Source of the DNA: Ambrosia x helenae
Lineage: Eukaryota > Streptophyta > Magnoliopsida > Asterales > Asteraceae
Length of the DNA stretch: 64,000 bases
Direction: 5' to 3'
Assembly (NCBI GenBank): GCA_030844895.1
Contig: CM061223.1
Span: forward strand, 9,509,494 to 9,573,493
Part shown: positions 1-11,400 of the stretch, piece after piece
Layout: the number at the start of each line of letters is the position of its first letter
Numbering within the stretch: the stretch's first letter is position 1
Translations under genes and position numbers: made by a program
Notes under the pieces: generated by a model
Database searches by the model: none
What the model was told of the DNA's origin: nothing
The model's input: the letters and a program-made list of their open reading frames with translations, nothing else

Positions 1-973
1 CTTTATTAGTTGACCCGTTTGATGGATTTCTCCATTTGGTCATAACTCATTATCTCGATTAAGGTCATAAACCACATTTTGTATTGAGTGCACATAAGGC
101 AACTCACTTAATAGATTCTACTCCTTGGGGTTTATCTTTACCTCACACCCAAGATTTGAAACTAATGTTTATAACAATTTAAGCTATGTTATAGTATATT
201 GGTGTAAGTAAAACTTACCTCATATCCATTCTTGCTTCCAAGCGCATTGAGCTTGCATCCGTTTGACCCGTTTGCATCCCTAGTTCTTGTACCTAACTTA
301 GGGACATGTCAAACCTTGTTTTGTTAGAATACATAATATGGATTTCTTTTATAATCCACGACATCATGTATTCGTTTTAACTCTAGTCCAACATCACATT
401 TCAAGTATTCATGTTCATACATGTATTACACATTTATTTGCTCATTCAAGCATTTTATCGAACACCTCATATGCACCATTTTTATCATGTTAATTCTAGG
501 TGTTCAAGACTTTCTAGATTCCTCCATGGCTTAGCTAACCATTGACACATAATCATTTCAACAATTAGCACACATACATGATACTAATCACATAGAAATT
601 GCAATATTATTCCACATACTAGTGTAATTCATGTTTAAGGTAAAGACCCACTACATACACATAACACAAGATCATATTTTCACATGAATCAACAATATAT
701 TATGATTCACCACGTTTTATAGCTTCCTTGGTGCATACTAACACATAGGAACTCAAAGAAACCAAGAAATTCACGTTTTTTTACCAAAACCCTAAAATTT
801 CACCATGATCATAAACGAATTATAACATCAAATTACACCAAATTAAAGGTACCTTGGTATATGTAGGACCTTAGATGACCCATATTTGGCTTCATGCCTT
901 TAAATTCTCCACAAATGCCCTTGATTTGAACATGCTTATGGATGTAGAGTTTTGGGGAAGAATCCCCTTTTTC
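1..973. repeat. Unclassified repeat, no gene seen
   Basis: No long open frame or recognisable protein is visible. Base composition and short A/T-rich runs look like the non-coding part of a plant LTR. At 973/974 it abuts sequence homologous to the Tekay-like LTR but does not match the rest of that LTR (17284-17920). It is therefore either the end of another inserted element or part of a rearranged LTR. Confidence 0.4.
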
Positions 974-1009
974 TACGTAAACTCACCTTAACAAAATGTT
1001 AAGTCCCGC

Positions 1010-1725
1010 TGTTAGGACAAAGAGGATTGGTGAAACCACTTTTGTAAACCATAGTCTAATTCACTTCTGTCATTTTTGGCTAAGTATAGAAGTACTGAAG
1101 AGAAGACAAGAAACTGCTGATTAGAAGATATGAGAAGTGCTGAAGTTGCAGAAGTTCTGAAGTCCAAACCAGACAAGTTCACTTCAGAAGTACTGAAGAC
1201 AAAACTACTCTTCAGTAGTTGTCCTTCATCAGCACTTAGCAGAAGATATTTCCCACCGCCTTTTTGCATCAGTAGTTTGTTGTTTAATATTACTTTTAGC
1301 TGTATTTGTTTCTTTCAATGTTGCAACTTGTGCAACTTGTCACTGGAGTTTTTGTACTTGCTTTTTAGGCAAGATACATGCATGTAATCGTCTATAAATA
1401 GAAGGCTTCAACCTTCTATTTTAGACATTGATTTTTAACAGAAAAATCCTTCAAACACTCTCATTGTTATATTCCATTTCTGTATTTATTGTGAATCTCT
1501 CTAAGTATCTAATTCTCATTTACAACTTAGATTCATAATAAATACTTTGTCATTTATTAGTTTCAAACATCAAGGGGGAGTTATAACTCTGCCTTTGTAT
1601 AAAAAGTGTTGCTTTAACTTATAACATTCCGCTGTGCTTATAATCTGATTTACAAGGACTTGCTAAACACTTAAGTGTCAAGATAGCAAGTTCTTACTTA
1701 GCAAAAAGAGCTAACTGATCCAACA
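1010..1725 (+). repeat. 5' LTR of the Copia element
   Basis: Starts TGTTAGG and ends CCAACA. It is 716 bp against 717 bp for the 3' copy. A TATA box lies at 1393-1400. A PPT-like CAAGGGGGAG sits at 1571-1580, resembling the true PPT; repeated PPT-like sites have been described in Sireviruses. The open frames around 1012-1387 are LTR sequence read through, not genes. Confidence 0.93.
1393..1400 (+). promoter_or_regulatory. TATA box of the Copia 5' LTR
   Basis: TATAAATA follows a T-rich stretch about 330 bp before the LTR end, where the U3/R boundary of a Copia LTR is expected. The same box occurs in the 3' LTR at 12410-12417. Confidence 0.7.
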
Positions 1726-1727
1726 AT

Positions 1728-1739
1728 TGGTATCAGAGC
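1728..1739 (+). other. Primer binding site (tRNA-iMet type)
   Basis: TGGTATCAGAGC begins two bases after the LTR end. This is the usual plant Copia PBS, complementary to the 3' end of initiator-Met tRNA. Confidence 0.9.
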
Positions 1740-1886
1740 ATTGGTTTATCTGATCACATATCAATCTAACAAATTGAGAATCAGACACAAAGCTCTTATT
1801 GATATTCAATAAAAAGATCAAAAGTTCACTTTTTATCAATATCCATCACTTAAAAGAGTCATCTGACAAATCTATACTCTTTAAAA

Positions 1887-4184
1887 ATGGATCCACATAA
1901 TACTGGTTCTGCCACCAAACCTGCCATGCTTGTGAGAAATGAGTACAATATATGGCAAAAGAGAATGGCTCATACCTTGTCACAAACCAACACAGGTTGT
2001 TGGAGATCTGTGATATATGGTCCACACAAACCAGTAAACATAAATCTTGAAACTAAAGAAGGGATTCCTAAGGATCCCAAAGACTATACAGATGAGGATT
2101 TCCTAAAACTTGAGCTAGATGCTAAGGCATTCTCTATGTTGGCAATGGCTCTCCCAAATGAAATATACTCTGGCCTTTTACATTGTGAAAGTGCCAAAGA
2201 ACTTTGGGACTGTCTTAAAGAACAGTTTGGAGGAACTGAAGAGGTGATTGCCAACACCAGAGAAATTTTGGCTCAACAATATGAAACATTTGCTTATATT
2301 AATGGGGAAACTTTGACACAACAATTTGAAAGATTCTCCTCATTAATCTCTGAGCTAAAGTTAAATGGTCAGACCTATACAACAGTATCTATGTTACATA
2401 GATTTTTAAGGTCTCTACCTGACAAATGGGAAACTTACTCCATTGTCTTAAGATCCTCACCAGATTTTAGCTCCCTCACTCTTACAAAACTTCATGGGAG
2501 ATTACTTACTTTTGAGAGAGAAATCGATCAAAAGAAGAAATTACAAACTTCTGGTAAAACTGCTGATGACTACCTACCAGGTAGTACAGCACTTTTGGGA
2601 CAAGATTCACCAACTTGTTCCTATGGATCTTATGACAATATTGACATAACCACTGGGATCTCATCAGAAAGATCTTTCCCAGGTTATGACAATGATGACC
2701 AAAGTCAAACTGCTGATAATCTATGTTTTATCATGGATGATTTGAAAAATTTTAGCAGTGATGACTTAGAGGAAATGGACATATTACACCAACTGGCCAT
2801 GCTAAGCATTAAAACTAACAAGTTTTATAAAAGGTCAGGAAGGAAATTTCCAGGATTGACCAGTAATACAAAAATTGGTTTTGACAAATCTAAACTGAGA
2901 TGTCACAAGTGTCAGAAGTTGGGACACTTTGCTAGAGAATGTAGAAGCTCTAGCTTTAACCAATCACAATCTGGAAATAACTATAACCCCAATTATAATA
3001 GGAACAATGGAACTCAAGGGAGTGCTCATTTTGTACAGGCACAAGCTCCTCAACAGCAATATATGCCTCAAGTACAATATGTTCAAGTGCCTGCTCAACA
3101 GATGCAGAGCCAACAATCAATCCCTCCCTTTCCAACTGCTCAACTTCCTCCACAACCTCAACAACCCCCTCAACAAAGTCTCTTTACCTCGGGGTATGTT
3201 GACTGGAGCAGTCTTCCTTATGACACCACAGAGTGCAATCCTGATGCAGACAACAAAGTGTTTGACATCAACTGGGGAGAACCAGACAATGGCAGAAAGA
3301 ACTTTGCCTTAATGGCATTTGAAGGCTGTACCTCAAAATCTGCATTGTCTCAGGTATCAAAAGAATCTTTGACAAAACTATGCTCAAACTCTTGCAAAGA
3401 AACTTTTGCTCTCATAAGAGAGACAAACGTGCACCTACAAGGCAAAGCCAATGATTTAGAAAGAAAATACACACAGATAAAATGTGATTTAGAAAGAAAA
3501 CTGTGTGCTAAAACAAAAGAGGTTTCTAAATTAACTGACTCTGCTATTGAAACCCAAGCACAAATCAAAATGATGCTAAATGACCTGGGAGATGTCAGAC
3601 AAGAGCTTGCTGACACCAGGATCACTTGTGAAAAATGGGTGGAATCTTGTAGGGGGTATCAACTACTGCTAAACAAACAAAGTGCTTCAAATGTTAAGTT
3701 TGGCATAGGATACCATCATGTTGAAACACCAACAGATTTTTCTCCCAAAACTACTGAAGATGGGAGAAGAATTGTTTCAAATGAAACTTCTGAAGGGAAA
3801 GAATGCACATCTTTCCATGAAAACTTTCTAAACAGAAATCCTGGCATTTTTAAAGAAAGTACTTCAGAAGTATTTACAAAAACTGACAACAAGCCATCAG
3901 TAGTTTCATCTACTTCAGGAGTTGAGATCCTGAAAACTACTGATGAGCAAAATCTTTTCACAACTGTCAGAAATTTGCCTTTAGATCAAAAACAAAAGGC
4001 AAAAGAATGTGAAATTTGTGGCCTGTTCAACCACAAACTGAATTTTGTAGATACAGAAAAGGAATTCAGTTCAATCAAAAATTTAAACAACAGGTTGTGG
4101 GAAATCAAATCAGAAATGATTATGAAAAAGTCTTTAAACCCAAGAAACAACAACCTGAAAACACCTTTTCTCAGAAAAAGATAA
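1887..4184 (+). CDS. Copia Gag polyprotein
   Basis: Forms the capsid and nucleocapsid that package the element's RNA in the cytoplasm. The 765-codon frame starts at the first ATG after the leader. Residues about 20-210 resemble the UBN2/Copia gag region (an ELWDCLKEQFGG-type motif is visible). A zinc knuckle, CHKCQKLGHFAREC, lies at about residues 341-354, followed by a Q/P-rich stretch (about 380-440) and a probable coiled coil (about 510-590). A second, CX2C-type knuckle begins near 4010 (CEICGLFNH), but the frame leaves it before the last Cys; the matching continuation is in another frame to 4462. The C-terminal end is therefore probably altered by a one-base indel. The capsid part looks intact. 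Confidence 0.85.
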   Translation: MDPHNTGSATKPAMLVRNEYNIWQKRMAHTLSQTNTGCWRSVIYGPHKPVNINLETKEGIPKDPKDYTDEDFLKLELDAKAFSMLAMALPNEIYSGLLHCESAKELWDCLKEQFGGTEEVIANTREILAQQYETFAYINGETLTQQFERFSSLISELKLNGQTYTTVSMLHRFLRSLPDKWETYSIVLRSSPDFSSLTLTKLHGRLLTFEREIDQKKKLQTSGKTADDYLPGSTALLGQDSPTCSYGSYDNIDITTGISSERSFPGYDNDDQSQTADNLCFIMDDLKNFSSDDLEEMDILHQLAMLSIKTNKFYKRSGRKFPGLTSNTKIGFDKSKLRCHKCQKLGHFARECRSSSFNQSQSGNNYNPNYNRNNGTQGSAHFVQAQAPQQQYMPQVQYVQVPAQQMQSQQSIPPFPTAQLPPQPQQPPQQSLFTSGYVDWSSLPYDTTECNPDADNKVFDINWGEPDNGRKNFALMAFEGCTSKSALSQVSKESLTKLCSNSCKETFALIRETNVHLQGKANDLERKYTQIKCDLERKLCAKTKEVSKLTDSAIETQAQIKMMLNDLGDVRQELADTRITCEKWVESCRGYQLLLNKQSASNVKFGIGYHHVETPTDFSPKTTEDGRRIVSNETSEGKECTSFHENFLNRNPGIFKESTSEVFTKTDNKPSVVSSTSGVEILKTTDEQNLFTTVRNLPLDQKQKAKECEICGLFNHKLNFVDTEKEFSSIKNLNNRLWEIKSEMIMKKSLNPRNNNLKTPFLRKR

Positions 4185-4462
4185 AATCTCAACCAAAATC
4201 TTTTTCTCAAAATTCATTGTCAGTAGTTAGACCAGAATCATCAGCAGTTTCACAAACTGCTGAGATTCAAAATCTAAAGAACATGGTAGAACTACTGATG
4301 ACCAAGGTTGATGGTGGTCCTAAAAAGAATACCACCATGGTTCTTCATGAAAAATCCATTGCCAAAAAGACATGGATTTCTCAACCTGGTCAAGAACAAA
4401 CTGTAACTGTTCTCAAGAGCAAACCCAAAGCCAAACAGGCTTGGGTTTCCAAATCTAACTAA
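4016..4462 (+). pseudogene. Displaced C-terminal part of Copia Gag
   Basis: About 148 codons in a different frame overlap the end of gag. The frame carries the missing Cys of the second zinc knuckle (TEFCRY) and then a Lys-rich tail, and ends with TAA at 4460-4462. The pol frame opens only after a TAA at 4456-4458. Gag, this segment and pol therefore occupy three frames. I read this as a frameshift in gag plus a gag/pol frame change, not as a separate gene. Confidence 0.65.
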
Positions 4463-4473
4463 TTTGCTTTTAT

Positions 4474-7400
4474 GTGCAGAGAGTTTCCAGGGGCTTAAAC
4501 AGCATTTGGTATGTTGATAGTGGAGGCTCTATGCACATGACTGGATGCAGATACCTGATAAACAACTTTATCAGCCAAAGAGAAGGATCTGTATCCTTTG
4601 GGAACAATGCTAAGGGATATGTGCTAGGACATGGCAATGTCTCCTCTGGCAAAATACAGTTTGACAAGGTCAATCTGGTGGAAAACCTTGAATACAACTT
4701 GCTGAGTGTGTCACAAATGTGTGATAAAGGATATTCTTCCTTTTTCACAAAGACAGCTTGCAAGATCATCTCACCAGAAGGCCAGAAGTTGATTGAGAAG
4801 ATTATAGAAGATCATACTTTGCTGATTGCCAAAAGATGTGGCAATGTCTATGCAGTGGACATTGAAAAAGACAAAGTATTGAACAACACTGCCTGTTTCT
4901 TCTCAAGGGCATCAACTTCAGAAACAGATCTCTGGCACAGGAGACTTGGCCATGTGAACTTTAAAACCATAAATAAAGTCACAAAAATGGGCTTGGTCAG
5001 AGGTCTACCTTTGAAAGTATACCAGTGTCAAGAACACTGTGTATCCTGTTTAAAGGGAAAACAGCATAAGTCCTCCTATAAGTCTATTGAAGAATCAAAA
5101 ACTACTGCATGTCTTCAACTACTCCATATGGACTTATTTGGACCTGTCAAGATTATGAGCCTTGGTAAAAAGAAGTACTGCTTAGTCATCATTGATGACT
5201 ACTCAAGATTCACATGGGTATTCTTCTTATTTTCCAAGGATGAGGCTGCTGAAATCATCAAGTTCTTCATTCTACAAGTAGAGAAACAATATTCTCTATC
5301 TGTCAAAACCATTAGAAGTGACAATGGGACAGAGTTCAGGAACAAAACTCTGGATGAATTCTGTTTGTCTAAAGGGATTATTAGACAATACAGTGTTCCC
5401 AGAACTCCTGAACAAAATGGTGTAGTAGAAAGGAAGAACAGAACATTGATAGAAGGAGCAAGAACAATGTTAGCTGATTCTGGACTGCCATTGTACTTTT
5501 GGGCAGAAGCAGTTAACACAGCATGTTATGTTCAGAATAGAGTTCTTGTGGTCAAGAGACATTCCAAGACTGCCTATGAAGTTCTTCATGGCATGAAGCC
5601 CCTTATCTCCTTTTTCAGGGCTTTTGGGTGTCAATGTTTCATCTTGAACATCAAGGAATCTATTTCAAAGTTTGCTGCCAAAGTTGACTCAGGTTACTTT
5701 CTTGGTTACTCTTCAACTAGAAAAGCCTACAAGGTTTTTAATTCTCACACCAGGATAGTAGAAGAAACATTGAATGTCAAGTTCAATGAGTCAAAACACA
5801 CTCTTATTCCAGCACATCCTGCTGAACTTTTTGACCTTGACAACTTTCACTTTGGACCTGAAAAGGCTGTTACTTCTTCCAAACCTACTTATTATGGTGA
5901 TCAAAGGTTTGAAGATGAGGATCCTGCACCATGGACTCCTCAAACAGTCATTAAGTCAACTACAACACCATCAGAAGTTTTTCAAACTTCTGATCAAACA
6001 AATACTGAAGGCCAAACTCAAACATCTGCTTCAGCACCTGCAACTACTGAAGAAGCTGAAACTGCTGAACCAGATATTATAGACCTCGGTAGTTTGTTTG
6101 AAGAACAAGAGCCACCTACACCTGTCAGTGGTTTACAACAACTGATTGAACACAGAGATCATCCACTTGATCAAATCATGGGTGATATAGCTACAGGTGT
6201 TCTGACCAGAAACCAGCTCTCCAACTTTTGCCTATTTTCAGCCTTTATTTCACAGTTGGAACCAAAGAAGTACCAGGAAGCCCTCAAAGACAATAATTGG
6301 GTGCAAGCTATGCAAGAAGAACTACTTCAGTTCAACAAGCAACAGGTCTGGGAAATCTGTCCCTTACCTCAAAACAAGCAACCAATTGGTACAAGATGGG
6401 TTTTCAGGAACAAACAAGATGAAGCTGGTATGATAATCAAGAACAAGGCAAGACTGGTAGTTCAAGGGTACTCTCAAGAAGAGGGAATTGACTATGATGA
6501 AACCTTTGCTCCAGTTGCAAGGCTTGAGGCCATCAGGTTATTTCTGGCCTATGCCATTTCCAACAAAATTAAAGTTTATCAAATGGATGTGAAAAGTGCA
6601 TTTTTGTATGGAAAAATCAAAGAGGAGGTGTATGTCTGTCAGCCACCTGGGTTTAAGGATCCTTCTCATCCTGAGTGGGTGTACAGACTGGATAAAGCTC
6701 TTTATGGGCTCAAACAGGCTCCAAGAGCCTGGTATGATACACTCTCCACCTTTTTACTCAAAAATAACTTTACAAGAGGTGCCATTGATAAAACACTTTT
6801 CATTAAACATGTTGGAAATCATGTCTTACTTGTTCAAATTTATGTTGATGATATCATCTTTGGTTCAACAAACACAAAACTGTGTGATGATTTTAAGAAA
6901 CTCATGCAATCAAAATTTGAGATGAGTACCATGGGAGAACTGCAGTACTTTCTAGGACTGCAGATCAAACAACAAACAAATGGAACTTTTATACATCAAT
7001 CAAAATATGTTAAAGAATTATTGAACAAATTTTCTTTAAATGACTGTAAATCATGTTCCACTCCCATGACACCAATCACACAAGTTGAACCTGATGATCA
7101 AGGAAAACAGGTTGATCAAACCATGTACAGATGCATGATAGGTTCCCTTTTATACTTAACTGCTTCTAGACCAGATATTATGTTTTCAACATGTGTCTGT
7201 GCTAGATATCAATCAGCACCAAGGGAATCACACCTTATAGCAGTCAAAAGAATTTTTAGATATCTGAAAGGAACACCAACACTGGGAATTTGGTATCCTG
7301 CTTCAAGCAATACCAAGTTATCAGCTTTTTCAGATAGTGACTATGCAGGGTGTAAGATGACAAGAAAGTCAACATCTGGTGGTTGTCAATTCCTGGGTAA

Positions 7401-7782
7401 CTGTCTAGTGTCATGGCAATCAAAGAAGCAAACATCTGTTGCAACTTCAACTGCTGAAGCTGAATACATTGCAGCTGCAAGTTGTACATCACAGATACAA
7501 TGGCTCCAATATCAACTTCTTGATTATGGAATCAAAGAGACCAAGACACCTTTGTTTGTAGACAGCAAATCTGCCATTAGCATCATTCAAAATCCGGTAC
7601 AGTTCTCAAAAACCAAACATATTGAGATCAGGTACCATTTCATAAGAGATTGCTATGAAAAAGGCAAGATTGAGGTGAAGCATGTAGCAACAGCTAATCA
7701 AATAGCTGACATCTTCACTAAGCCCCTTGACACATCAACATTTCAGAAGTTAGTATCCATGCTTGGAATGCTAAATTTGTAA
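4474..7782 (+). CDS. Copia Pol: protease, integrase, reverse transcriptase, RNase H
   Basis: The 1102-codon frame is uninterrupted. Protease: WYVDSGGS with the Asp-Ser-Gly site at about residue 16. Integrase: an HHCC zinc site (HRRLGHVNF to CVSCLKGKQ), then the catalytic acids in HMDLFGP, IRSDNGTEF and NGVVERKNR. Reverse transcriptase: KSAFLYGKI, GLKQAPRAWY and the active-site YVDDIIF. RNase H: SDSDYAGC, STAEAEY and VDSKSA, ending in the ADIFTKPL motif usual in Copia. The listed start is a GTG; no ATG is suitably placed, so Pol is probably made by frameshift or another route from gag RNA. The enzymes copy RNA to DNA and insert it in the nucleus. All key residues are present, so this copy may be active. 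Confidence 0.93.
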   Translation: MQRVSRGLNSIWYVDSGGSMHMTGCRYLINNFISQREGSVSFGNNAKGYVLGHGNVSSGKIQFDKVNLVENLEYNLLSVSQMCDKGYSSFFTKTACKIISPEGQKLIEKIIEDHTLLIAKRCGNVYAVDIEKDKVLNNTACFFSRASTSETDLWHRRLGHVNFKTINKVTKMGLVRGLPLKVYQCQEHCVSCLKGKQHKSSYKSIEESKTTACLQLLHMDLFGPVKIMSLGKKKYCLVIIDDYSRFTWVFFLFSKDEAAEIIKFFILQVEKQYSLSVKTIRSDNGTEFRNKTLDEFCLSKGIIRQYSVPRTPEQNGVVERKNRTLIEGARTMLADSGLPLYFWAEAVNTACYVQNRVLVVKRHSKTAYEVLHGMKPLISFFRAFGCQCFILNIKESISKFAAKVDSGYFLGYSSTRKAYKVFNSHTRIVEETLNVKFNESKHTLIPAHPAELFDLDNFHFGPEKAVTSSKPTYYGDQRFEDEDPAPWTPQTVIKSTTTPSEVFQTSDQTNTEGQTQTSASAPATTEEAETAEPDIIDLGSLFEEQEPPTPVSGLQQLIEHRDHPLDQIMGDIATGVLTRNQLSNFCLFSAFISQLEPKKYQEALKDNNWVQAMQEELLQFNKQQVWEICPLPQNKQPIGTRWVFRNKQDEAGMIIKNKARLVVQGYSQEEGIDYDETFAPVARLEAIRLFLAYAISNKIKVYQMDVKSAFLYGKIKEEVYVCQPPGFKDPSHPEWVYRLDKALYGLKQAPRAWYDTLSTFLLKNNFTRGAIDKTLFIKHVGNHVLLVQIYVDDIIFGSTNTKLCDDFKKLMQSKFEMSTMGELQYFLGLQIKQQTNGTFIHQSKYVKELLNKFSLNDCKSCSTPMTPITQVEPDDQGKQVDQTMYRCMIGSLLYLTASRPDIMFSTCVCARYQSAPRESHLIAVKRIFRYLKGTPTLGIWYPASSNTKLSAFSDSDYAGCKMTRKSTSGGCQFLGNCLVSWQSKKQTSVATSTAEAEYIAAASCTSQIQWLQYQLLDYGIKETKTPLFVDSKSAISIIQNPVQFSKTKHIEIRYHFIRDCYEKGKIEVKHVATANQIADIFTKPLDTSTFQKLVSMLGMLNL

Positions 7783-8490
7783 GTGTTTACTTTATTTTTA
7801 TTTTTATTTTTATGCATATCAGTTAGAATCCAAGTTAACACTTGATTCTACCCAACTCTACATCAAACTTCTACATCAATCACTACTGTTATGCATAAAA
7901 CATCAAAATTTTCTTTTTCCTTTTTCCATCCTTGATTCCATCCTGTTTACCTTGGTGGAATACAAGTAAACCTTTTCCATCTTTTTTCTGGTTTTCACTT
8001 ACAAAAGTCAAAAGTCTGAAACAAACTTCTGAAAAACAAAATCAGTTTGAGAGAAACTACTGATGAACAAAAATCATCAGTATAGGGATAATTTTCTGAA
8101 AAAGTGTGTAACTTCTGATAAAATAAACTTCAGAAGTTATGAATAAAGTATTTATAAAAACATTTCTCATCAGATGTTAAAACTGCTGAAGAGAAAATGG
8201 GAACTACTGATGAAGTAATCCTTCATCAGCAGTTTAAGTCAAAAGGGCAAATCTGACTTTTCCCATCATCAGAGGTTTGACCTAATCAGTTTAAAACCTC
8301 TGATCAAGAGATTTTTAACCAAAGGCGGTTTTAAAACTTCTAATAAAGAAGATTCAAGCGGTTAAAACTTCTAATAAATACCTTTTCTACACACTTATCC
8401 TTTCAAACTCAAAAATATCCCTCCCTCTCCCTCAAAACTCTCTCAACCTAAACCTGCAAAATCCACTGTTCGATCAAAAACCCAAACCAC
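7783..8490 (+). promoter_or_regulatory. Spacer and leader before the third ORF
   Basis: No coding capacity. It is dense in the words ACTTCTGA, ACTACTGA and TCAGAAGT in both orientations. From about 8395 it turns into a C/T-rich, G-poor stretch typical of a plant 5' UTR, running up to the ATG at 8491. An A/T-rich TATA-like AATAAATACC lies near 8370. An internal promoter for the third ORF is an inference. Confidence 0.4.
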
Positions 8491-11400
8491 ATGGCTCTAG
8501 TTCTAAAACAGGGACACAATCAAAGAGCCTTTCTTGAAAAACAAGAAGGCTGGTCCCAATACGATGAGATCATTGATCTTGTCGTCAAATCCCAATACTT
8601 TACTGCTCTCACAATAAACCCACCAATTCACACTGAAACTCTGAATGAGTTCTGGGCAAATGCTGAGACGGTTACAATGGGTGGTGAGGTCATTTCCCTC
8701 AACTCAAAGATAAAAGGGAAACAACTGACCATCACACCGGCCACACTAGCAACAAGACTGGGTCTGGATGATGTAACTGCCCCTGACCATGTTGCTAACA
8801 AAGATATTCATCTAACCATGACTGAGTGTGGTTATCAAGGTACTCTCTCCCATGCTACAATATTCAAAAAATATTTTGAACCAAAATACAAACTTTTGTT
8901 TCATTATATTATTATGTGTTTGAGTCCAAAAACAGGGTCATATGACCAGATGCCCTCCACTTTTCAACCAATATTTCATTCCATTGTGAATGAAACTAAA
9001 TTCAGGGCATCAAAATTGTTTTTCAATGAGTTGGTGTTACATCACAATAATACCAAGAAAAAGTTTTTGTTGTACCCAAGGTTCATTATGCAATGCATAA
9101 TAGGGGAACTGGGTAATGAGGTGCTTGTGGGAAAAATTTCAACTTTAAACCCTTTAACATCACAAGCATACTCAAGACTTAACAAACCGGCTGCCTGGCC
9201 AGAAGATGATCAGGGAGAACAACAACAAGTCCCCCTGAAGCCCACATCTTCCAAACTCACACCACCAAAAGCCAAAAAGCCCAAGCCTACAAAAACTGCA
9301 CCCCACCAACCCAAAAGAAAAGCTGTTCAGGAGGTTGAGATGCCTGAACATGCTCTTGAGCATTCTGCTCTTCAAATAGATGAGACTGAAACACCCTCTC
9401 AGTCTCATCCATCTCAAACCCCACCAAGAGCACCCATATCTGTTCAATTCAAAAGAAAAAGACTTAGAAAAACATATCAAACACACTCTTCTTTTGAAAC
9501 TACTGAACAACAACCTATTGCCCAAACTACTGAACCATCCCCACAAATTTCTGAACAAGAGGCAATAGAAATTGCCAAACTTCTCTCTGGGCTAAAAGAG
9601 AATGTCCCATCTGATCATGTCAGTCCCCATCAACCACAACAAACAGGGGACATAACTACTACATCAGACATGGATGTGGACATCACTAGCCCTATCCCAA
9701 GAGATGAGGGTGGACCAGAGTCTTTAAGCCCAATTTTAGAGACTCTTGGGGCATCTGAGGCTGCTACTACTCAGTTACCACCCAGTGGTGGATCTGAGGA
9801 CAGAAGTAACATAGCTAAGACCTCAGATGTGGCAACTACTGATGAAGGCTTAATGCCTGAAGTAGGAAATCCTCAGTACCAAGAAACAGAGGTTCATGAG
9901 AGAACTGAGTTGGGCTCAGCTCATGATTTAACTGAGACAGTCCTCACTGAGGGCAACATCAGGGATTCAGATGATTCCATTAGTTTGGATGATGTTTCAC
10001 AAACTCAAACTACTGAATTGACGGCACTTTCTGAAGGTCCTGCTGCAAAGGTATCCAGGCTCAAGAAGCCAGTCACCTCTGCACAGGTTAAAGCCCACTC
10101 AATCCCTAAAACCCCTAGAGTGGCATCCTCTGTACAACATGAGGATCTCCCAAAAACACCCCCTTCACAGCAAATGCCTATCCAATTCCCTGGGCAAACA
10201 AGCATAGACCTGAACCAGCTATGCAGCCCAGAGGGTCCCCTGTACCACATGATGAATACACTCATCAGAAATCACTTCCAAACATATACAGCTGACTTGG
10301 AGCTGTCAATCAAGAACCAATTTGGGGTGATCAAGACCAAGATGAACGATCTGTCCAACAAAATAGACTTCAACAGCCAACAGATTGCTCATCTTCAAGG
10401 ACAATTCTCCCCACCCTCTGCTTCAAGGGTTAAAATTGATGAATCCAAAAAGGGGGAGAAGATCAGGGAACCTAAGGAGTCATTCCAAGCCAGGGTAAAG
10501 GCAAGAGTGGCACTCCTTGAAAGAGATCAGAAAGATCAGGCCAGGAAAGAAAAATTGGCCAAACAGTTTGGTGTCTCAATTGAAGAAATTGAAGCTGCTG
10601 AAAAAGAAGATGAGACCCAAAGTTCTGAAGATTCCCTAAGGCATAATGAAGAAACTTCTGATGACCAAACTTCTGATGAAGAATCAGAAAGTACTGAAGA
10701 CAATCCTTCAGTAGCTGACATACCATCAGCAGTTGTCAGCACATCAGAAGTTAACACTTCCCAACCTCAAACCACTGAACCTTCCAGAACCACTGCTCCC
10801 ATTCAACCAACATCTGATCCCATCAGGCCTACATCTGTTACAACAATGACTGTATTAAACCCTTCTCCTATCTCTCAATCAGCTGAACTATTAGAGAAGA
10901 GCTTAATTGCAGCCAACAAAAAGGCCAGAGAAGATCAGATTTGGAAAACTCTGGAAGAAAGGGATGATTTGGACTTAAGCCATGAAGAAAAACTTCAGGC
11001 TTATGCAGCTGAACTACAAAGGCAGGCTAGCCTTGATGAGATTGCTGAACAGGATAAAAGACAAAAACTGGTGTCTTATATTACCAAGAACAGCAAGACT
11101 AAAGCCTTTACACTCAAAGGACTCTCTATGCAAGAGCTGACAAGAAGAGCACAACTGCTTGCAGACAAAATGGCCACAAGCAAAGATGGAAAGGCCAAGA
11201 GAGCCCAGATAATAGAAGAGCTAGTAGCAGAAGGATATGGTTCAAAAGCCTCTGTATCCAGATGGAAAGAAGAAAGACTAATGGATACATATAGAAAATA
11301 CTTGGCTGCCAAGGCTGCAAATCCTGAGAAGTTTCAAACTGCTGATCCTTCAAGATCAGTAGTTAGAACTTCTGGTGCATCTAGAAGATCTGCTACTCAG

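Noticed and set aside
1130..1387. 85-codon open frame on the plus strand, repeated at 12147-12404
   Set aside because: It lies wholly in the Copia LTRs, before and across the TATA box. It is repeated only because the LTRs are.
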